A stretch of 38,538 nt of DNA from Pseudoselenomonas ruminantium (GCA_902780915.1 CACZHK010000020.1:1-38538); one strand, 5' to 3'; shown: positions 24,201-32,172, counted from the first letter of the stretch. Notes: generated by a model not told the origin, from the sequence alone. Translations and numbers: made by a program.

Positions 24201-25443
24201 CGCCGAAATCCGCTTCATCTGCCAGAGCCTGCAGGTCTTCCAGGAGCTGACTGGCCTCGCCTTCCAGCTGGGAGAGTTCCTGTTCCTCTTTTTTCATCAG
24301 CTCGGAAAGATCCAGCTCCCGACGGCGCTTCCTGGCAAGGCTTTCTTCCCGATGCTCTTTTTCTTCCGTTTCTTTGGCCAGCTGGCTTTCCGCTTCTTTC
24401 TTCTTTTCAGCGGCCTTGTAGGCTTCGTGTTCCTGCAGGTCACGCTGCTCCTGCTGGAGGGCGGCCTGCTCTACGGTCAGTTCCTGCTGCCTCTGCTTGG
24501 CAGCGTCTGCTGCTGCTTCAGCTTCCTGCAGCTGGGAGTGCTGTTCTTCCTCCTGCGCCTTCAGCCGGTTGAGCGCCTTCCTGCTCTCTGCCTCTCCCAG
24601 GGCGCGCTCAGCCAGTACGGCAGCATTGTAGCCGGTATAGGCCTTGCAGATGTCCTTGAAGGCAGCCTGCTCCCGCTTCAGCTGCTCGATGGCCAGACGG
24701 GTCTTTTCCATATTTTCCAGCGTTTCTGCCAGGGGGCGGAGGTCTTCATCGGAGAGGGTGGGCAGGGACTCGTTGAGGATTTCGTATATGACACTGGGCT
24801 TGAAGTCGCGGGAGAGTTTGGGACTGCGCAGCTGAATGAGGAGCTTCATCAGTTCTTCGTACTTGCTTATATCCTCATAGCCAAAGATATACTGATTCAC
24901 CATGGCCATGTATTCCTTCTGCTCCGTGGTGACACGGCCATCCTGGCCAATGGCGTTTTCCAGCTCCCTGCGGGTGAGAGGGAGCTTCTGCTCTGCGCCG
25001 GTTTCAGGATTTTTGACCAGGCGGTAGAGGGCAAAGTCCTCCCCGATGCGGCGGCCGTTTTGCAGGATGAAGCCCCAGAAATCCACCTTGGAGGAACCGC
25101 GGCGGGCATGAAGGCCGATGCCTGTGGTGATGTACTGGTCGCTGTTTTCCCGCTTGTATTCCAGGTAGAGATACCCCGTGCGCTCATTGTCGCCGTTGAT
25201 TTCCTTTTCTCCCAGCAGGTAGTCATCCATGGTGCGGGACTTGGAGCCGAAGCTGTCCAGGCGGTCAGCCCGCTTCACCCCGTCCAGCAGCACGGTGACC
25301 AGGCTCTGCATGGTGACGGATTTGCCGGAGCCGTTGCTGCCCCGTAGCAGCAGGCGGCCACCAGAGAAGTTAAACTCGGCTTCGTCATAATACCAATAAT
25401 TCAAAATGCCTGCCCGGTGGGCCTGCCAGCGGTTTTCGCTCAT
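21283..25443 (-). CDS. jetC: Wadjet type II JetC (SMC/MukB-like ATPase)
   Basis: A 1386-residue SMC-like ATPase (TIGR02680 type), the motor that extrudes DNA loops in Wadjet. Walker A is LLLRGSNGSGKSVTMQS (residues 35-42 for the P-loop). The ABC signature FRFSGGEKAMAMYVPL lies near 1272-1285 and Walker B LITLDEAFAGVDE follows. Between the head halves are two very long charged coiled-coil arms (about 250-580 and 750-1050) with a hinge-like middle, full length for the family. Its ATG overlaps the jetB stop, and its 3' end overlaps jetD. Both nucleotide-binding halves look intact. Confidence 0.95.
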   Translation of the reverse strand: MSENRWQAHRAGILNYWYYDEAEFNFSGGRLLLRGSNGSGKSVTMQSLVTVLLDGVKRADRLDSFGSKSRTMDDYLLGEKEINGDNERTGYLYLEYKRENSDQYITTGIGLHARRGSSKVDFWGFILQNGRRIGEDFALYRLVKNPETGAEQKLPLTRRELENAIGQDGRVTTEQKEYMAMVNQYIFGYEDISKYEELMKLLIQLRSPKLSRDFKPSVIYEILNESLPTLSDEDLRPLAETLENMEKTRLAIEQLKREQAAFKDICKAYTGYNAAVLAERALGEAESRKALNRLKAQEEEQHSQLQEAEAAADAAKQRQQELTVEQAALQQEQRDLQEHEAYKAAEKKKEAESQLAKETEEKEHREESLARKRRRELDLSELMKKEEQELSQLEGEASQLLEDLQALADEADFGAHMALAQGFRLDNPQLKEHFALWQKERKEHGAHLQELLRSLRQYEEQERRAQQLERELGEETRCLDDFQHEHERLLEELDQAKEQLVKAFYEWKKTEEEAFPIPKEEEIRLTGALRDLYQGTGWLDVQNHLSSLASTRQRQLDSAIGKVRLELQELDSKLLQATTELKALKETREAEPELGEAYQKARKQLQEQGIDFLPLYEATEFRPTVTAEMRERLESALLEAGLLNALILEKNETAATLPEEMRGAIIFAGEPVLLSESLLDYLEPVPGESGLSKERIAAILSSIEVNGELYRTGAAASLNLTQGAYTLGCLSGRAAERERALFIGKQAREAYRRRQIEEKEAEISELSAARDQARTEESMLLDKSDKLQHAKDTFPSPAEAQSAFDAARSKEQEIERQKLRLQEKEEAKRKLALELLTERKSILSLRGETALAFSSVAYEGALQSLAEYGEEQHRLTLLEAGHAHTAELFRQHREEHEYVAGEVDTLKGEILDKEFAIGRLTKTLEALCRQLEEMDAAAIEARIAEVVTRLAALPKELSKVSRELGQRENQRESLTAELERLERRHGLYQLLLSRWQELLRAEEQRGYPGREEKSLTEIMQARRKDRGTPLIALAQRVEKQYAKHRDEIAEYRFSLRECLDEIGPLPELDPEDEELFLPRWEALQNQAVRQLALTETGGKPLSPYEQQAELERHLAEQAALLSEQDKRIYQEIIMNSIGRTISDKIYGAEDWVKKMNRLMADSETSSALRFRLEWKPLTGEEDQEMDTSELIELLHGDPDLMKEEDMKKLEEHFAHRIRRAREAAEAQEKDAEAFQASVREQLDYRRWFRFRLHYDKGEQVKHKELTDKAFFRFSGGEKAMAMYVPLFSAAYSRYLDAADDAPRLITLDEAFAGVDEQNMRDMFRLVEQMGFNYIMNSQAIWGDYDVVPSLNIYELLRPLNANCVSLLPYHWDGRTKHILVEEAHAE

Positions 25444-26627
25444 TTGTCTTCCTCCGCTTCTTTCTTGCCGTATTTTTTAGGATAGGCACCCTCGTGCCTG
25501 AATGCTGCGGACAGCAGAGTGACGGAGCCGTCTGCTCCCACTCTGGCCATGCCCCAGGCCTGCATCTCAGATAGCAGTTCTCTGGACAGGCGCTCCTGCT
25601 TCATTTCCCTGTACTCCTTGGTCCAGCCGCTCCGGGTGGCCTCAGCGAGGGCTGCCAGATGTTCCAGCCATTCTTCTTGGCTGAAGGGATGGGCAAGGGT
25701 TTCCTTGGGCAATTGCCGCAGATAGTGGGACAGGTGCAGCATGATGTCGTGCAGTCCGCGGAATTTGGCGGGGAATACGTCCCGGAACCAGGTGTTTTGT
25801 TCGTGGGATACAGCCAAAGCCGCGTTCTGGTAAAGCTCATAATGGAGGCCGAGATAGTCTGAGAGATCGTTTATGAACCTTTCCCTGCGGTTTCTCAGGT
25901 AAAGGAAATCCAGAGGATCTTCGCCCTTGTAAAGCACAGGGGTGAGCAGCAGGCTCCTGTAGAGCCTCTGCCGCCTTTGCCGGGCGGCCTGGGCTTCTTC
26001 AGTATTCTCCGTGAAGAAATCCGCCTCGGCTAGTTCCTGCAGGCTGCTGTAATATTGGAGCTCTTTGGGGAAACTGCGCAGGAAATAGCGGGAGAGGGAG
26101 GTGACCTCGTAAAGGGCTTCGCCGCCCATGACCCCGTCCTTGAGGCCCGCAGAGACAAAGCCTTCGCTTTCATCGTCCACGATGTTTATGATTTTTTCTT
26201 CTGCCAAAAACTTCAGCACCCTTATCAGGGCTTTACGCCAGCTGTAATCTTCCCAGTTCAGCTTGCTGGTGAAAGCGTCTTCCGGATAGTAGGAGAGGAG
26301 GGCTTCTGCCAGTTCACCCAGCAGGAACTGGCCTCCCGTTTCATATTCTTCCAGGAAAGCCAGCACGCAGGCGAGGAGCACATAGTCTTCCCGGCTCTGC
26401 ATGGGGGCAAGGCCCATGAAGCTTTGGGCCTGGGCGGGGATTTTTTCCAGCTTGTAAAATTGGGCCGTGACCAGCAGGGGCCAGCCGCACCTGTCCCTGA
26501 AAAAGTGCCGCAGGGGGCGCTCCAGGCGGCGTATCAAAAGATATTCTTCCGGCATATCCTTGCGGGTGACCCAGCGGTTTTCCATCAGGATCTGGGCGGC
26601 CTGTCTTAATTCTTCCTGTTCATCCAT
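25440..26627 (-). CDS. jetB: Wadjet type II JetB (kite/MukE-like subunit)
   Basis: A 395-residue TIGR02678/DUF2398-type protein, corresponding to the MukE-like 'kite' subunit that bridges JetA and the JetC heads. It is rich in winged-helix-like segments (ALIRVLKFLAEEKIINIVDD, RWVTRKDMPEEYLLIRRLE). It starts 3 bases after the jetA stop, with GGAGC inside the jetA end, and overlaps jetC by 4 bases (ATGA). Assignment rests on the family look together with operon position. Confidence 0.9.
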   Translation of the reverse strand: MDEQEELRQAAQILMENRWVTRKDMPEEYLLIRRLERPLRHFFRDRCGWPLLVTAQFYKLEKIPAQAQSFMGLAPMQSREDYVLLACVLAFLEEYETGGQFLLGELAEALLSYYPEDAFTSKLNWEDYSWRKALIRVLKFLAEEKIINIVDDESEGFVSAGLKDGVMGGEALYEVTSLSRYFLRSFPKELQYYSSLQELAEADFFTENTEEAQAARQRRQRLYRSLLLTPVLYKGEDPLDFLYLRNRRERFINDLSDYLGLHYELYQNAALAVSHEQNTWFRDVFPAKFRGLHDIMLHLSHYLRQLPKETLAHPFSQEEWLEHLAALAEATRSGWTKEYREMKQERLSRELLSEMQAWGMARVGADGSVTLLSAAFRHEGAYPKKYGKKEAEEDK

Positions 26628-26630
26628 AGT

Positions 26631-28109
26631 TTATTTGCTCCGTTGCAGTTTGAATTTCATGGGAGGCAGGGCAAAGTCCCCATCCTCGCAGTGAAGGATG
26701 ACCTTGCGCTTCTCCTGCGGGTCATACAGAAGTTCCACCCCAAAGCCCATTTCCGTGCTGATGGGATTGCGGTGCAGGGCTCTGGCTACCCAGCCCAGCA
26801 GCATCTGCCGCGCCTCCCTGGAGAGGGTGGGCAGGTGCTCGAAGTCTATCAGGTCATCGGAGGAAAGGCTTTCCATGAGGGCAGAGAGCTTTTCCCGCTG
26901 CTTAAGATGTGCCCGCCGAGCTTCCTCCTTGGCGGCGTTATGCTCCTGAATGGGGGTCTGGCGCTGCCGTTCCCGATAAGTCCTGACCCTGGGGGCAAGT
27001 TCCAGAAAGGCAGCCGGTTCTTCCTCTATGCGGCTGGTGTAGTCTTCCATCTCCCGGCTTTCGGTGTAGAAATGGCGTCCACCAGCGGGGCCGAAGACGA
27101 GGGCGCTCAGTTCATCTGCCTCTTCCTTGGTATCCAGCTGGGAAAACCACTGAGCCAGCTGCAGGTACTCGGCCTTGCGGCTGCGGAAGGACTGGTGCTG
27201 CTCTGCCAGGCGCTGGGCGAATTTGGTAATGCGGCGAATGGTGTCCACCGTCTCTTTGGACAGGGCGGATAGCTCGCTGCTCCTGTAGCCTGTGCCTATG
27301 AACCATTCCCGCATGACCTGGAAGCTTTCCCGGAAGTCCTCCAGGTAATCTTCTTTGGCCTTTTCCTCTCCCAGCAGGGGAATGGTCAGCTGGTATTCCG
27401 CCAGCCTGGTGAAAAGATTTTCTTCAAGCTCCGGGGTACTGTCCTTGAACAGTTTTTCCATGCGCTGGGCGCTGTGCTGCAGGCCGATGACGAAGGTCTG
27501 CAGGTAGTGGGTGAATTTGTCTTTATATACAATGAAAGCCGTGGTCTGCATGCGTTCCTCTACCTTGGCGCTCTTGAGATGGGCCAGATAGTCCGAGGCG
27601 TTCTGCACCATAGTGCGGAAGTAATGCTCCAGGTCGTCCCAGAGCTGGTAGATTTCTTTGTCCGGCAGGGGCGCAGGAGGAAAGAGCAGGTTTTTCAGGG
27701 CGCTTATGATGCGGTCAAACTGGGTGGTTTCCAAAGAGCCGCCGAATTCTTCGCCGATGGTCCTGAGCTTTTCCAGCATGCGCTCTATTTCTACGGTATA
27801 GGGGCTGCATTGGTAGCGGAAGCGCTTTTTCTTGAAGTCTGCAATGGTCTTTGAGCGCCCTGTTTCCTGATGGGGAATGAGATTGTTCCAGCCTACCAGG
27901 GAGGTGAGGTCCTGCTCCAGCTGGTCAAAGGTATATTCCTTGAAATGGGCATCTTTTTTCAGCTGATGGAAAATGTCCTCCGGGTAAACGTAGGTTTGCA
28001 TATGCTCATGCCGTTTGAAGCAGAAATGCAAAATGGCACGGTAACGCCAGGTATTGTCCGTATTCAGGTAGCTGGCCTCCGGAATACGGCGGAAGTCTTT
28101 GTCGTCCAT
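26631..28109 (-). CDS. jetA: Wadjet type II JetA (kleisin/MukF-like subunit)
   Basis: A 492-residue TIGR02677/DUF2397-type protein, the kleisin-like subunit of the Wadjet SMC complex that links the two JetC heads. The N-terminal part has a winged-helix feel (YPEDIFHQLKKD, YTFDQLEQDLTSLV), followed by long helices and a C-terminal domain ending GFGVELLYDPQEKRKVIL. First gene of the jetABCD operon, with its own promoter upstream and AAAGGACA before the ATG. Composition is host-like, which suggests long residence or acquisition from a relative. Confidence 0.9.
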   Translation of the reverse strand: MDDKDFRRIPEASYLNTDNTWRYRAILHFCFKRHEHMQTYVYPEDIFHQLKKDAHFKEYTFDQLEQDLTSLVGWNNLIPHQETGRSKTIADFKKKRFRYQCSPYTVEIERMLEKLRTIGEEFGGSLETTQFDRIISALKNLLFPPAPLPDKEIYQLWDDLEHYFRTMVQNASDYLAHLKSAKVEERMQTTAFIVYKDKFTHYLQTFVIGLQHSAQRMEKLFKDSTPELEENLFTRLAEYQLTIPLLGEEKAKEDYLEDFRESFQVMREWFIGTGYRSSELSALSKETVDTIRRITKFAQRLAEQHQSFRSRKAEYLQLAQWFSQLDTKEEADELSALVFGPAGGRHFYTESREMEDYTSRIEEEPAAFLELAPRVRTYRERQRQTPIQEHNAAKEEARRAHLKQREKLSALMESLSSDDLIDFEHLPTLSREARQMLLGWVARALHRNPISTEMGFGVELLYDPQEKRKVILHCEDGDFALPPMKFKLQRSK

Positions 28110-28145
28110 AAGCGTGTCCTTTCTGTGATGACGATAATCTATTCA

Positions 28146-28174
28146 ATTGTAAGATAGGAAGGGGGAGAAGGCAA
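28146..28174 (-). promoter_or_regulatory. promoter of the jetABCD operon
   Basis: On the minus strand: TTGCCT (28169-28174 complement), 17 bases, TACAAT (28146-28151 complement), placed about 36 bases upstream of the jetA ATG. Confidence 0.65.
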
Positions 28175-28187
28175 GGAAAAGGGCTAG

Positions 28188-28230
28188 AAAAAACTCGCCC
28201 GGGTATTATTTGCCTATACGCGAGCGAGTT
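28188..28230 (-). terminator. terminator downstream of the permease gene
   Basis: Arms AACTCGC (28192-28198) and GCGAGTT (28224-28230) extend imperfectly inward; the minus-strand transcript ends in a run of T. It separates the glycoside operon from the jet operon. Confidence 0.75.
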
Positions 28231-28242
28231 CTGCTGAATATG

Positions 28243-29487
28243 CTATTTTTCCATTGCCGGCACAAGTTTCTCCTGTGCCTTATCGTTTTTTAAGGTAAAG
28301 ACGCTGATGAGGGTGATGATGAGGACGCTGGCTGCCAGGAAGGTGTAGGTGCTCTGGAAGCCCATGGAGGCGTACATGCCGCCGGCGATGGAGGAGAAGA
28401 TGACTACTGCGCCCTGCTTGGCCAGGTTGAAGCCCAGGAGGTACACTGTAGCGGAGAGCCTTACATCAAAGACAGAGGCGATGTACTTCATGACGGATAC
28501 CAGCATCAGAGGCATCTCGAAGGCAGCGATAAGGCGGAAGCCGGAGAGGGCGATGGGGTCGGTGAAGAAAGCACTGCCGGCGATGCGGACGAAAGTCAGG
28601 AAGCCAAAGAGCAGCAGGCCGCGCTTGGCGCCAATCTTGTTCACCAGAGCCGGGGCAAAGACCATGAGAATGGCTTCCAGGGCCGTCTGGGCAGAGCAGA
28701 GCTTGCTGAAGGTGTCGATGCCATCTTCTTTGCTGCCGAAGAAGGTTACATAATAGTTGGGGAACTGCTGGTCAAAGACATCGTAGATGGAGGCGGTGCC
28801 CACGATGATGAGGGCGAAGGCCCAGAAACTCTTGAGCTTCAGGATTTCCAGCACATCTTTCTTATTGATGCCTGCAGCCGAAGCTGCTGCTTTCTGCTCC
28901 TCCGGGGAGTCCTCTCCCTTGACCCTGGCCAGATAGAGAAGCAGGCACAGGAGCACGGCGGAGCCGCTGCCGAACCAGAAAATGCTGTCGGGATTGTTCA
29001 CATACAGGAGGCCGCCGATGAAGGTGGCAGTAGCACCGGCTAGCGACCCGAAGAGGCGCACATGGCCGTACTCAAAGCCATTCTTGCGGCTGACTTTCTC
29101 GATGTAGGATTCCACTACGCCTACGCCGCCGAAGAAGCAGAGGGAGAGATAGCTGCTGCCCAGGAGGGCGCCTGCGTAGACATTGAAGGAAAGAAGTTCC
29201 TGGAAAAGATAGCTGAAGAAGGGTCCCATGAAAAGAAGGGCAATGGCGATGACGCCAAAGAGGTTCTTCCTGAAGCGCAGCTTGTCCTGTATGACACCGA
29301 AGAAGGGGTGATAGCAGAGGGCAATGAGAGACATGGAGGAGAAGACAAAGCCGGATTCTGCTTCGTCAAGGCCTGCGATATCCTTCAGCCACAGGGGCAG
29401 GAAGGCCAGCACGATGGCCCAGATCATGAAGTAGAAGTAAAACAGGCCACCGTAGTTCATGAAATCCCGGTTGAAAATCTTAGGCAT
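28243..29487 (-). CDS. LacY/RafB-type oligosaccharide:H+ symporter (MFS)
   Basis: A 414-residue, 12-helix major facilitator transporter of the oligosaccharide:proton symporter type. The N-terminus MNYGGLFYFYFMIWAIVLAF and the loop GVIQDKLRFRKNLFG match the LacY-like pattern; a central charged loop (about 200-215) divides the two six-helix halves. It imports a di- or oligosaccharide. Its ATG overlaps the end of the GH43 gene by 8 bases, so the imported sugar is probably cleaved inside the cell by that enzyme, most likely an arabinose- or xylose-bearing oligosaccharide. The exact sugar is inferred. Confidence 0.9.
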   Translation of the reverse strand: MPKIFNRDFMNYGGLFYFYFMIWAIVLAFLPLWLKDIAGLDEAESGFVFSSMSLIALCYHPFFGVIQDKLRFRKNLFGVIAIALLFMGPFFSYLFQELLSFNVYAGALLGSSYLSLCFFGGVGVVESYIEKVSRKNGFEYGHVRLFGSLAGATATFIGGLLYVNNPDSIFWFGSGSAVLLCLLLYLARVKGEDSPEEQKAAASAAGINKKDVLEILKLKSFWAFALIIVGTASIYDVFDQQFPNYYVTFFGSKEDGIDTFSKLCSAQTALEAILMVFAPALVNKIGAKRGLLLFGFLTFVRIAGSAFFTDPIALSGFRLIAAFEMPLMLVSVMKYIASVFDVRLSATVYLLGFNLAKQGAVVIFSSIAGGMYASMGFQSTYTFLAASVLIITLISVFTLKNDKAQEKLVPAMEK

Positions 29488-30478
29488 GGCAGGGCACTCC
29501 TTCCCAATCTTCCATAGTGCGATTTTCTTCTATAGGTACGCCGAAGTCCGGCATGCCGTTGGCCAGCCAGTGGATGGGCTGCACCCTGGTGTGGCGGTTG
29601 GGGTCGTAGAGGGGATCTCCCTCGATTTCCGTGTAGTTCCTGGCGTGGTAGACCAAAAGATCCGTCTTGCCGTCCTCGGAGACGGTGAAGGAATTGTGTC
29701 CCGGGCCGTAGATATGATGGCTGTAGGAAGTGCCAAAGACGGGGTGGGGCATTTTGCTCCAGGACTTGGCAGAGAGGAGGTCTGCATCTGCATCTGCCAC
29801 CAGCATGCCCAGGCAGTAGTTCTCGTCCGTGGCGCTGGCGGAGTAGGTGAGGAAGATGCGGCCATTTTTCTCCAGCACGCTGGGGCCTTCGTTCACCCAG
29901 AAAATCTTCGTTTCCCAGTCGTATTCCGGCTGGGTCAGCAGCAGGGGCTCACCTTTGAGGGTCCAGGGGTTCTCCATAGCTGAGATGTAGAGGTTGGAGT
30001 GGGATTTCTCGCTGAGCCCCTTGTCTTCCTGCGCCCAGATATAGTATAACTCATTATCGTGCTCGAACACAGTAGCATCCAGAGAAAAAGATTCCCAGCC
30101 AGTGCGGATTTGTCCTTTTTCAGTCCAGCTGTCAGTCAGGGGATTTTCGCTGCTGTTTTCAATGACATACATGCGGTGGTTGAAGGTATCTCCCGTCACC
30201 TTGTCGTTGGGGGCGGCGGCGAAGTAGATGTACCACTTGCCACGGAGATAGTGGATCTCAGGAGCCCAGATGAGGTGGCTCATCTCACCTTTGGCGTGAT
30301 GCTCCCAAGCTGTGAAGGGCTCGGCTTCCTCCAGACCCTCAAGAGTGCGGGAACGGCGAATCTCGATGCAGTCGTAGGCAGGCACTGAAGCGGTGAAGTA
30401 GTAGTAGCCGTCTGTATGACGATAGATGCAGGGGTCAGCTCTCTGAAAAACCAGGGGGTTGGGATAGGACTTTACCAT
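29480..30478 (-). CDS. glycoside hydrolase family 43 enzyme (arabinofuranosidase/xylosidase type)
   Basis: A 332-residue five-bladed beta-propeller hydrolase without a signal peptide, so cytoplasmic. Catalytic residues are visible: the base Asp15 in FQRADPCIY, the pKa-modulating Asp134 in SFSLDATVFEHD and the acid Glu197 in FWVNEGPSVL. The start was set at the ATG at 30478 because AAAGGAG is about 9 bases upstream of it, whereas the ATG at 30487 abuts that site. It removes arabinose or xylose side chains from short imported oligosaccharides (specificity inferred). First gene of an operon with the LacY-like permease. Confidence 0.9.
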   Translation of the reverse strand: MVKSYPNPLVFQRADPCIYRHTDGYYYFTASVPAYDCIEIRRSRTLEGLEEAEPFTAWEHHAKGEMSHLIWAPEIHYLRGKWYIYFAAAPNDKVTGDTFNHRMYVIENSSENPLTDSWTEKGQIRTGWESFSLDATVFEHDNELYYIWAQEDKGLSEKSHSNLYISAMENPWTLKGEPLLLTQPEYDWETKIFWVNEGPSVLEKNGRIFLTYSASATDENYCLGMLVADADADLLSAKSWSKMPHPVFGTSYSHHIYGPGHNSFTVSEDGKTDLLVYHARNYTEIEGDPLYDPNRHTRVQPIHWLANGMPDFGVPIEENRTMEDWEGVPCHA

Positions 30479-30500
30479 AATAAGCATCTCCTTTTTGTTG

Positions 30501-30516
30501 TTAAGTAAATACTTAA
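30501..30516. promoter_or_regulatory. operator palindrome 1 in the GH43 leader
   Basis: TTAAGTAAATACTTAA, a perfect 16-bp palindrome with 7-base arms. It lies between the GH43 promoter and gene start, where a bound repressor would block transcription. Its TTAAG...CTTAA arms recur at 30683-30698. Confidence 0.7.
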
Positions 30517-30521
30517 TTGTA

Positions 30522-30532
30522 TTACTTAGTAA
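30522..30532. promoter_or_regulatory. partial operator copy
   Basis: TTACTTAGTAA, a 5-1-5 palindrome next to operator 1. It is possibly a weaker half-related site for the same regulator. Confidence 0.4.
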
Positions 30533-30562
30533 ATAATTTGCTTTATTAAATCTTACGGCTTT

Positions 30563-30591
30563 AATATACTCGTTTATTATCAGTATGTCAA
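30563..30591 (-). promoter_or_regulatory. promoter of the GH43-permease operon
   Basis: Minus strand: TTGACA (30586-30591 complement), 17 bases, TATATT (30563-30568 complement), about 85 bases upstream of the GH43 start. Confidence 0.85.
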
Positions 30592-30651
30592 TACTTTTTG
30601 CTTAATTTATTTTTATTTTTTCTTGTTTCCTTTTTCTTCTATAGGAAAGTA

Positions 30652-30680
30652 TGGCAAGGCCTCATAGTTTGTGTTATACT
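30652..30680 (+). promoter_or_regulatory. promoter of the ArsR-like regulator
   Basis: TGGCAA (30652-30657), 17 bases, TATACT (30675-30680). The -35 box is weak. Operator 2 begins 2 bases after the -10 box, which suggests autoregulation. Confidence 0.55.
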
Positions 30681-30682
30681 GA

Positions 30683-30698
30683 TTAAGAAATGTCTTAA
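30683..30698. promoter_or_regulatory. operator palindrome 2 at the regulator promoter
   Basis: TTAAGAAATGTCTTAA: outer arms TTAAGA/TCTTAA are perfect and the length (16 bp) equals operator 1. It sits on the expected start point of the regulator transcript. Confidence 0.7.
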
Positions 30699-30713
30699 TT
30701 AAAGAGGTGCCTT

Positions 30714-31628
30714 ATGCGTGAATTATATAGTTTGGAAGAATTGGCCTCCTTTGCCAAGGCCATCGGTTCCGAACTCAGGATACAGATTGTGCTTTATGTG
30801 ACCCAGCATCCCGGCGTCGGGCTGATGGAGCTTTCGGAGCAATTTGGGGTCAGCAGGGCCGCCATTACCCAGAATATCAAGATACTCACGGCGGCGGGAC
30901 TGATTGAGCTGGGGGAGAGCGGGGAAAAGAGCAGTGCCCGGAAGGGCTGCTTTGTGACGGAGGACAAGTTCCTGCTGAATTTCCGCCGCCAGCTCCTTAC
31001 CCAGAAAATCTATGCCACGGAAATTCCCATTGGCCAGTACAGTGACTTTTCCATCACGCCTACTTGCGGCCTGGCTACGCCGGAGGAACTCATTGGCAAG
31101 GTGGACGATCCTTCCTTCTTCGATGACCCCCGCAGGAGCCAGGCGGGGATTCTCTGGTTCAGCACCGGCTTCGTGGAGTACCGCCTGCCCAACTATCTGC
31201 AGAAGGGGCAGCAGCTTTCCGAGCTGCAGCTTTCCTTTGAGGTGTCTTCCGAGGCGCCTGGGGTGGCGGAGAACTGGCCCAGCGACCTGGTGTTTTCCTT
31301 GAATGGGGAAGAAATCGGCTCCTGGACCAGCCCCGGGGATTTCGGTGATGTGTGGGGACGGTATACGCCGGACTGGTGGGACCCAAACTGGAATCAGTAC
31401 GGCCTGTTGAAGCTCCTCACCATCAATGGAGAGGGCACCTATATGGATGGGCGCATGATTTCACCCAAGAGCATCCATAACCTGAGCCTGGACCACGAAA
31501 GCGAGCTGCGCTTCCGCATTGCTGCTCCTGCTGAGGCGCAGAATGCCGGCGGCTGCACTCTCTTTGGCCGGGGGTTTGGCAACTATGACCAGGGGATGAA
31601 GTTCAATATCATCTATACGGAGGAGTGA
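30714..31628 (+). CDS. ArsR-like winged-helix regulator with a C-terminal sensory domain
   Basis: A 304-residue regulator. Residues 1-80 or so form an ArsR/HTH_20-type winged helix (ELRIQIVLYVTQHPGVGLME, then SRAAITQNIKILTAAGLI). The remaining roughly 210 residues look like a beta-sandwich rich in Trp, Tyr and Gly (GRYTPDWWDPNWNQYG, GRGFGNYDQGMKF), as in carbohydrate-binding jelly rolls. No metal-binding Cys cluster was seen, so a sugar ligand is more likely than a metal. Divergent from the GH43-permease operon, with matching palindromes at both promoters, it is the probable repressor (or switch) of that locus. The start ATG follows AAAGAGG. Confidence 0.8.
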   Translation: MRELYSLEELASFAKAIGSELRIQIVLYVTQHPGVGLMELSEQFGVSRAAITQNIKILTAAGLIELGESGEKSSARKGCFVTEDKFLLNFRRQLLTQKIYATEIPIGQYSDFSITPTCGLATPEELIGKVDDPSFFDDPRRSQAGILWFSTGFVEYRLPNYLQKGQQLSELQLSFEVSSEAPGVAENWPSDLVFSLNGEEIGSWTSPGDFGDVWGRYTPDWWDPNWNQYGLLKLLTINGEGTYMDGRMISPKSIHNLSLDHESELRFRIAAPAEAQNAGGCTLFGRGFGNYDQGMKFNIIYTEE

Positions 31629-31644
31629 GGGAGGTTTTTGCCTG

Positions 31645-31673
31645 TTGACAAAATTCTCTCAATGGAGTTTACT
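31645..31673 (+). promoter_or_regulatory. promoter of mgsA
   Basis: TTGACA (31645-31650), 17 bases, TTTACT (31668-31673). A 10-bp palindrome TTACATGTAA follows at 31675-31684. Confidence 0.6.
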
Positions 31674-31724
31674 TTTACATGTAAGTGCATGAAAATCCAC
31701 TATTGGAGAAGTGAGGTATGTCTT

Positions 31725-32105
31725 ATGGAAACTATCGCTTTGATCGCTCATGACAAGAAGAAGGAAGAAATGCTGGATTTTGCCTCCCATCACAAGGATT
31801 TGCTTTCCCATTTTCATCTGGTGGCTACCCGCACCACGGGAACGCTTCTGAAGGAGAAGCTGGGACTAGAGGTAGAGACCATGATGTCAGGCCCGCTGGG
31901 AGGCGATCAGCAGATTGGCGCCATGGTAGCTACGGAGCAGGTACATTATGTGATTTTCCTGCGTGATCCTCTGACTTCCCAGCCCCATGAGCCGGATATC
32001 AATGCCCTGCTCAGGCTTTGCGATGTGCACAATATCCCCTTGGCCACCAACAGGAAAAGCGGCCATATCCTCCTGCAGTATGCGGACAGAAAGCTCAAGG
32101 AATAG
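31725..32105 (+). CDS. mgsA: methylglyoxal synthase
   Basis: A 126-residue enzyme that converts dihydroxyacetone phosphate to methylglyoxal and phosphate, a bypass of lower glycolysis used when sugar phosphates pile up. The signature SGPLGGDQQIGAM carries the catalytic Asp; the N-terminus TIALIAHDKKKEEM and the phosphate-binding VATRTTGTLLKEKLG are typical. A longer upstream frame from 31638 exists, but the ATG at 31725 gives the family's normal length and start. Monocistronic by its own promoter. Location beside a sugar-uptake locus suits its role, though that may be chance. Confidence 0.96.
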   Translation: METIALIAHDKKKEEMLDFASHHKDLLSHFHLVATRTTGTLLKEKLGLEVETMMSGPLGGDQQIGAMVATEQVHYVIFLRDPLTSQPHEPDINALLRLCDVHNIPLATNRKSGHILLQYADRKLKE

Positions 32106-32143
32106 GCCTTTGAAATTTTTTCAAAAAAAGTTTCAAAAAGGTG

Positions 32144-32172
32144 TTGACGGATGGGGTAGACCTGTGTATAAT
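32144..32172 (+). promoter_or_regulatory. promoter of the tRNA-Asn/Glu/Lys operon
   Basis: TTGACG (32144-32149), 17 bases, TATAAT (32167-32172), about 50 bases before the first tRNA. Confidence 0.88.

Noticed and set aside
23647..25347. 566-codon plus-strand open frame
   Set aside because: Antisense of jetC coiled-coil codons; the Leu/Phe/Gln-rich product is what reverse-complemented Glu/Lys/Leu codons give.
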